Positions 30,531 to 34,879 of a stretch of 34,879 bases of DNA are shown here, piece by piece; the first letter of the stretch is position 1, and every line of letters starts with the position of its first letter. The notes below the pieces were generated by a model. That model was not told the DNA's origin and ran no database searches. It was given only the letters and a program-made list of their open reading frames with translations. Origin of the DNA: Oscillospiraceae bacterium Marseille-Q3528 (GTDB taxonomy: Bacteria; Bacillota; Clostridia; Lachnospirales; Lachnospiraceae); the NCBI GenBank assembly GCA_018223385.1, contig JAGTTR010000027.1:1-34879 (forward strand), given 5' to 3'. Position numbers and translations under genes: made by a program.

Positions 30531-31577
30531 ATGGAATTTGAAAAAGTCTTTATTAATAATTATAAAAAAATTTGCATGGATATTACAGATGAACGAATAG
30601 ACAGCAGAATTAATGGAATAAAGGCCGTTATGGACGAGTTTAGCTCATATGCTAAGATTAATGAAATTGTAAGGCTGTATTTCAATTTGGAATGTGACTC
30701 GGAAATTAAAGAAGAATTCATTAATTGTTTTTACGGAGAGGATAAGACATTTGATGAACAGAATGCAGAGGAGATAACTATTTTAGCAGGATGCACTTTG
30801 CTCAACATGATTCATACTAATCAAGATGTTCAACTTGCATATTCAATTAAAGTTCTTGAACCATTTTATGAAGGAAAAGTTATGGAGCTGTCTGAGACTG
30901 CAAGCAAGATAATTGAAGCGCAGACAAGAATGGATATGCAAATGGATGAATGCCCTATTCTTTCTTGGAAAGAAGACTGGGAGAGCGAACTGGTGGATGA
31001 AGATGGAAATGAGCCTGCCACTGCATCACAAACTAATGTAGACTTGTTGAAGACTATTAAGAATCAGTTTATTAAGGTCATTAGCTACGCAAATTCACTT
31101 GCTGAAAAAAATAAATTGTGTGAAGAAAAGGTTGAGGTATTAAGTTGGGTAGTTGGCGAGTGGAGCGATTTGCTAAAAAAACCATTAAGCGAAATAAGCG
31201 ATGTTGAAGGAGCCTTGGTTTTAGGGGTAGAGTTGGCAGAGTTGGTTGATATACCAGGACCATATGCGGCGAGTTCACTTTTAAATAAAATGTTAACCAA
31301 ATGTAAAAAAGAAACAACCGAAATTTCTTTAACAGAGTTTATAGACAGTCAGCCAGAAGAAATTAGAAAACAGATAGAAAAAACTTATTGCAAGGAAGCA
31401 GACATAAGAAATCTGCCAATATTATCGGCTGTAAAAGCATCGTTGACCGTTGATGAAAAAAAAGCATGGGTGCCTGCGTATAAAAAGAAGTGGAAAATTA
31501 ACTCCGATAATGAGACATATGAGTTGAGAAAATGGGCGGAACTGATATATTTCGAATGTATGATTAGCAACTGTTAG
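30531..31577 (+). CDS. GASH-domain protein (GTPase-associated system helical)
   Basis: A 348-residue, all-helical soluble protein starting at 30531, 17 bp after the phosphoesterase, with AAAGGAGAAAAAG upstream. The C-terminal half carries the helical signature I associate with GASH proteins: EKVEVLSWVVGEWSDLLKK, VLGVELAELVDIPGPYAASSLLNKML, and the closing IRNLPILSAVKAS and WAELIYFECMI. The N-terminal half is less conserved (FEKVFINNYKKICMDITDERI; LAGCTLLNMIHTN). It has no enzymatic motif and is likely an adaptor linking the GTPase pair to the effector. The assignment rests on this pattern plus the invariant gene neighbourhood. Confidence 0.75.
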   Translation: MEFEKVFINNYKKICMDITDERIDSRINGIKAVMDEFSSYAKINEIVRLYFNLECDSEIKEEFINCFYGEDKTFDEQNAEEITILAGCTLLNMIHTNQDVQLAYSIKVLEPFYEGKVMELSETASKIIEAQTRMDMQMDECPILSWKEDWESELVDEDGNEPATASQTNVDLLKTIKNQFIKVISYANSLAEKNKLCEEKVEVLSWVVGEWSDLLKKPLSEISDVEGALVLGVELAELVDIPGPYAASSLLNKMLTKCKKETTEISLTEFIDSQPEEIRKQIEKTYCKEADIRNLPILSAVKASLTVDEKKAWVPAYKKKWKINSDNETYELRKWAELIYFECMISNC

Positions 31578-31593
31578 TTTGAAAGGGTAGAGA

Positions 31594-32574
31594 ATGGATA
31601 CTGTCGAAAAAATTGAAAGCCAAGATAACTTTAATGATATTTTAAATGATAAGGTAGACATCGGAAACGAACCAGACAAAGATGAACGGAGCTCTCTTGC
31701 ATTGCCAGACACATATCAGATTAATTCTGGTGAGGCACTTAGCCGTGATAAATTTTATACTATTGCAGCAAAAGAAAGCACCAAGATGTTATTGCTGCTA
31801 GGACCGGTTGCAAGTGGCAAAACTACAATAGAGACAAGCTTATATCAATTATTTCAAGAGAAACCTGTAGAAAATTATTATTTTGCAGGATCAAGGAGCT
31901 TGCAGGGGTTTGAACAAAGAGCTTATTATACAAGAATTAAATCAAAAGGTAGTTTACCAGATACACCACGTACAAAAGTGGATGAGGAACCAACATTCCT
32001 ACATTTGAGATTATGGAACCGAGATAATGATGCAACAACTAACCTAATTTTTTGGGATATATCAGGCGAGGCATTTTCGGAAAATATAGGAAAAGTAGAT
32101 AGTGTAAAAAAAGAATTTAGTTTTGCTGAAAGAGCGGATTTCGTTATAGGAATAATTGATGGTGAAAAATTGTGTAATAAGAAAACAAAGAATAGTGTTG
32201 TGAGTGAGATAATACAGTTATTAAGGACATTCTTAGATTCAGGCGTGCTTGGCGAGGGATGTGTTTTACAAATTGTATTTAGTAAGTATGACTTATTGAT
32301 TAAAGAGGAAAATTACGCAGAAATAATTGAGAGAGCAAAAAACCAAATCAACGGTTACTTAGAAGAATTAAGTGCAAATATAGAATACTATTGTGTGGCA
32401 GCTATGCCAAGTTCTGCAAAAGACATACAAGTAGGTTATGGACTGAGTGAATTATTACAAAGATGGTGTAAGAAGAGAGAATATATCAGTTGGGTTCCCA
32501 AAAAGCTTACGGATTTTGAAAATTTATCCGAGTATGATAAATTATTTTTTAAATATAATGGGAGTAGCAAATGA
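31594..32574 (+). CDS. First P-loop GTPase of a double-GTPase pair (DO-GTPase type)
   Basis: A 326-residue GTPase. G1/Walker A: LLLGPVASGKTT (about residues 66-77); G3/Walker B: FWDISGEAF, with the D-[IL]-S-G-E variant typical of DO-GTPases instead of DxxG; G4: FSKYDLL in place of N-K-x-D. An acidic N-terminal extension of about 60 residues precedes the domain. It lies 16 bp after the GASH gene and overlaps the next GTPase by 4 bp (ATGA), so both are made together. In the family the paired GTPases are thought to act as a switch that licenses the effector on sensing invasion. The final 30 residues are basic/aromatic. Confidence 0.82.
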   Translation: MDTVEKIESQDNFNDILNDKVDIGNEPDKDERSSLALPDTYQINSGEALSRDKFYTIAAKESTKMLLLLGPVASGKTTIETSLYQLFQEKPVENYYFAGSRSLQGFEQRAYYTRIKSKGSLPDTPRTKVDEEPTFLHLRLWNRDNDATTNLIFWDISGEAFSENIGKVDSVKKEFSFAERADFVIGIIDGEKLCNKKTKNSVVSEIIQLLRTFLDSGVLGEGCVLQIVFSKYDLLIKEENYAEIIERAKNQINGYLEELSANIEYYCVAAMPSSAKDIQVGYGLSELLQRWCKKREYISWVPKKLTDFENLSEYDKLFFKYNGSSK

Positions 32575-33389
32575 ATAAAAAATTATTTATTATGGGTGCA
32601 CCGAATGCAGGTAAAAGTACATTTTTAGCTGCATTGTGGCATAGTATAAACCAAAAAGACGTTCATACAGACTTAACCTTAGAAAGAATGGCAGGAAATG
32701 TAAATTATCTCCATGGAATTGAGAAAAAATGGTTAGAGGTGGAGAAGTTAGGAAGAACTGTCATGGGACAAGAACAAGAAAATTTAACTATTTTATTATA
32801 TAATGATGATGTAAAGTTAGAATTGGAGTTCCCGGATTTATCAGGGGAAACGTTTCGAGATATGTATGATAAAAGAGAAATTTCAGGCAAATTGAAACAG
32901 AAAATAGAAAACGCTGATTCTATATTGTATTTTGTAAATGTAAGCGATATCCATACTTCAGAATTTATTTCCGAAATAGATCCGAAATATCGTTCGGAAG
33001 GGCAAAAACCGAAAGAAAGAAAAGCAAGTGAGGATGATCCAACGCAGGTACAAATGATAGATTTATTGCAAGCAATACTAGATATAAAAAAAGATGTCAA
33101 GTTAGCCATCATTTTTTCGGCATGGGATTTAGTCGATTCTATAGAACAAAATAATGTTGGTTTATATTTAAAAAATCATATGAATATGCTATGGCAATAT
33201 TTGCAGGCAAATAAAAATGTATATCATACAAAACTTTGGGGTGTAAGTGCGTTGGGAGGAAAAATTGATGAAAGTGAAAAACTATTGGATATTGAAGAAC
33301 CGATAAAACGCATTAAAATCATTAATGATAAGAAAGAAAATTCATGCGATTTAACCTCAATTATTTTGGAAATGTCAGGAGAATTATGA
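32571..33389 (+). CDS. Second P-loop GTPase of the double-GTPase pair
   Basis: A 272-residue GTPase starting within the previous stop codon. G1: FIMGAPNAGKSTFLAALWHS (residues 8-16 hold the P-loop); G3: FPDLSGETFRDMYDKREIS, the same D-L-S-G-E variant; G4: IIFSAWDLVD, where S-A-W-D replaces N-K-x-D. The G1 loop with AGKS and the following FLAALWHS are close to the double-GTPase 2 group. It lacks the N-terminal extension of the first GTPase and has a linker rich in Lys and Glu (about 145-160). Conserved partners on both sides make a heterodimeric switch likely. AT-rich codon use matches the rest of the operon. Confidence 0.82.
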   Translation: MNKKLFIMGAPNAGKSTFLAALWHSINQKDVHTDLTLERMAGNVNYLHGIEKKWLEVEKLGRTVMGQEQENLTILLYNDDVKLELEFPDLSGETFRDMYDKREISGKLKQKIENADSILYFVNVSDIHTSEFISEIDPKYRSEGQKPKERKASEDDPTQVQMIDLLQAILDIKKDVKLAIIFSAWDLVDSIEQNNVGLYLKNHMNMLWQYLQANKNVYHTKLWGVSALGGKIDESEKLLDIEEPIKRIKIINDKKENSCDLTSIILEMSGEL

Positions 33390-33390
33390 A

Positions 33391-34879
33391 ATGCTTGATG
33401 AGTTTTACGTTGAACAGACGTTACACGGTTATTCAAATGGACATAGGCTATTACAGACATCTTGTAAATTGCCAGAACAAGATGGAAAAAAAATGCTTAT
33501 GTTGAGCGATTTGTCAGGGAACGAATTCATAGGAGGATTTGAGAGATATTTTACCGGATATAGTTTGTCTGATGAACGAATTGTATTAGCATGTACCTGG
33601 TACGCAGAGGAAATGAAAAGACCAGGGTGTGTATGGACTCATTCCATAATAATAAATGCAAAGGATTTGGCATGCAATAGTAAAATGATAGCGCCGGCTG
33701 TTATTAGTCTGTTTAGAAGACCTGAATCGAATAGTGATTTAGAAGAGTATAGACAGACACTAAAAGTTCAACACTGCAATGAAGTAGAATATGATGCAGA
33801 TAACCTAAAATATCTTATATGGTGTATATGGGGAAACAAGGCTCCTTTAGTAGTATTTGATGATGCATCTACAAATTTGGAGATTGAGTTAATATTCTTG
33901 TTTCTATCACAACATGATTTGTTAGAGGAAAATTTTGCGTTTTGCACGGGCTCTTTTTCACTTCGAGGATATGATGGAAAGATTATGCAATTTCAAATTG
34001 CTCCTCACAAAATATCCAGAAGTAAGATGCTTATAGGTGAAAAAGCATTTGAGGCAACACAAAAAGTTGTTATTAAAAACTATCCATTATGGGTAAAAAA
34101 GATTTATGACAATATAGAAAAGGATGGGATGCTCACTTTTAGAAAATTTATGCAAGGATTTTCTGAAGATTTTAAACATTATGATTATCTATCATCTTTT
34201 ATAAAATTATATGTAGGCGCAAAAGCAGATACAAACGATACTAACCTAATTAAATTATTAGAGCTGGCAGAGGCTATTTTTGGCGATACAAAGAAGATTT
34301 GTAATGAGATAATGAGACTATATGGTAACCAGTACTTTTCCGATTGGTTGGGAACGGAGAACTATAATGAAGCGATATCATTTTTTATTAAAAATGCATG
34401 GTTAAATACATCGGCAGTCGACATTAAGTATTGGATAACACAAGGATATAATTCAGATTTTTTAGGCTCAAAGCTGCTATTTAAACAGATATTAAATCAG
34501 GATGAAGAATATGAAGTAGAAGTATATCTTGAAGCATATGCAGATACAATTTCTGTTGAGAAGTTTGCAGAGTTTACAGATTTAGAATTAGAAGGTTGCA
34601 GCACATTGATAAGCATTAGGAATAAATTTGCTTTATGTGAAGATATTTGGAAACAAGGGATTGGATTTCAAAAAAGGATGGTTGCATGTCTTAGTAAACA
34701 AAAAGAATTTTTGGATGCAGAGATTATTGAAACCATTTTAGGTATAAGTGACTACGATTTGTCTCTTGACTTGTATGCAGTGTATAAAAATGAATGTTTT
34801 CCAATATATTGGAAATATTTGTTAGATCCTTTAAAATTAAAATGGATAGATGGAATAAAAAAAGTGCTTAAAAAAGATG
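33391..34879 (+). CDS. GAP1-like GTPase-associated protein, 3' end cut by window edge
   Basis: My translation from the ATG at 33391 gives 496 codons that stay open to the window end. AGGAGA precedes the start by 8 nt, and the start lies 1 bp after the GTPase stop. The N-terminus EQTLHGYSNGHRLLQTS followed by LMLSDLSGNEF is the signature of the GAP1 N-terminal type 2 domain (Q-x-x-H-G-Y-x-x-G-H-R-L-L). A middle helical region (about 130-290) and a repeat-like helical C-terminal part follow. GAP1 proteins are large (often 800-1000 residues) and may sense the trigger or regulate the GTPases. No catalytic motif seen. Confidence 0.8.
   Translation, partial: MLDEFYVEQTLHGYSNGHRLLQTSCKLPEQDGKKMLMLSDLSGNEFIGGFERYFTGYSLSDERIVLACTWYAEEMKRPGCVWTHSIIINAKDLACNSKMIAPAVISLFRRPESNSDLEEYRQTLKVQHCNEVEYDADNLKYLIWCIWGNKAPLVVFDDASTNLEIELIFLFLSQHDLLEENFAFCTGSFSLRGYDGKIMQFQIAPHKISRSKMLIGEKAFEATQKVVIKNYPLWVKKIYDNIEKDGMLTFRKFMQGFSEDFKHYDYLSSFIKLYVGAKADTNDTNLIKLLELAEAIFGDTKKICNEIMRLYGNQYFSDWLGTENYNEAISFFIKNAWLNTSAVDIKYWITQGYNSDFLGSKLLFKQILNQDEEYEVEVYLEAYADTISVEKFAEFTDLELEGCSTLISIRNKFALCEDIWKQGIGFQKRMVACLSKQKEFLDAEIIETILGISDYDLSLDLYAVYKNECFPIYWKYLLDPLKLKWIDGIKKVLKKD

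Overview
The window looks like chromosome of a low-to-mid GC anaerobic Bacillota, most probably a gut Lachnospiraceae. The support is family-level: a DUF1836 protein, a YerC/YecD-type TrpR relative, PcrA with its C-terminal KOW/Tudor-like tail, an RlmD-type methyltransferase, AGGAGG-like ribosome sites, TTGACA/TATAAT promoters, a solo dipicolinate-synthase-A-like protein and a PD-(D/E)XK 'transposase' nuclease. No rRNA, tRNA, CRISPR array or intact insertion sequence was seen.

There are three blocks. (1) 1-2.4 kb is accessory and AT-rich. It holds an AbiF/Abi_2-type HEPN ribonuclease running off the left edge, a small structured RNA with its own consensus promoter directly upstream, an unrecognised 113-codon ORF, and the 3' third of a type I restriction gene (hsdR) whose 5' part is gone. 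(2) 2.5-25 kb is a GC-richer metabolic and housekeeping core. It encodes a solo NitT/TauT-type binding lipoprotein, a small membrane protein, a MATE exporter, a LysA-like decarboxylase, a D-lactate-dehydrogenase/aminotransferase/AEC-transporter cluster, a second D-2-hydroxyacid dehydrogenase, and a five-gene flavin/iron-sulfur amino-acid dehydrogenase operon. These are followed by an AraC regulator translationally coupled to a DctM-like permease, a DpaA-like protein, a TrpR-like repressor, DUF1836, pcrA and rlmD. (3) From about 25 kb to the right edge composition becomes strongly AT-rich and every gene is defence- or mobility-like: an eight-repeat zinc-ribbon protein with an embedded nuclease, an Rpn-like nuclease, and a five-gene operon made of a calcineurin-like phosphoesterase, a GASH-type helical protein, two consecutive P-loop GTPases of the double-GTPase (DO-GTPase) kind and a GAP1-like protein cut by the window end.

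Working model (inference): the core oxidises an imported amino or imino acid through a multi-subunit dehydrogenase, while the aminotransferase and two D-hydroxyacid dehydrogenases provide a reductive sink for 2-oxo acids. The right-hand operon is a GTPase-switched conflict system in which the phosphoesterase is the likely effector. The left-hand AbiF and its RNA form a likely toxin/RNA-antitoxin pair.

The least expected non-coding signals are: a branched structured RNA of about 214 nt between the lysA-like and ldh-like genes, with a diverged second copy in the leader of the membrane-protein gene that preserves the fold by compensatory changes; an 11-bp iteron array abutting an extended -10 promoter; and a family of short intergenic repeats.
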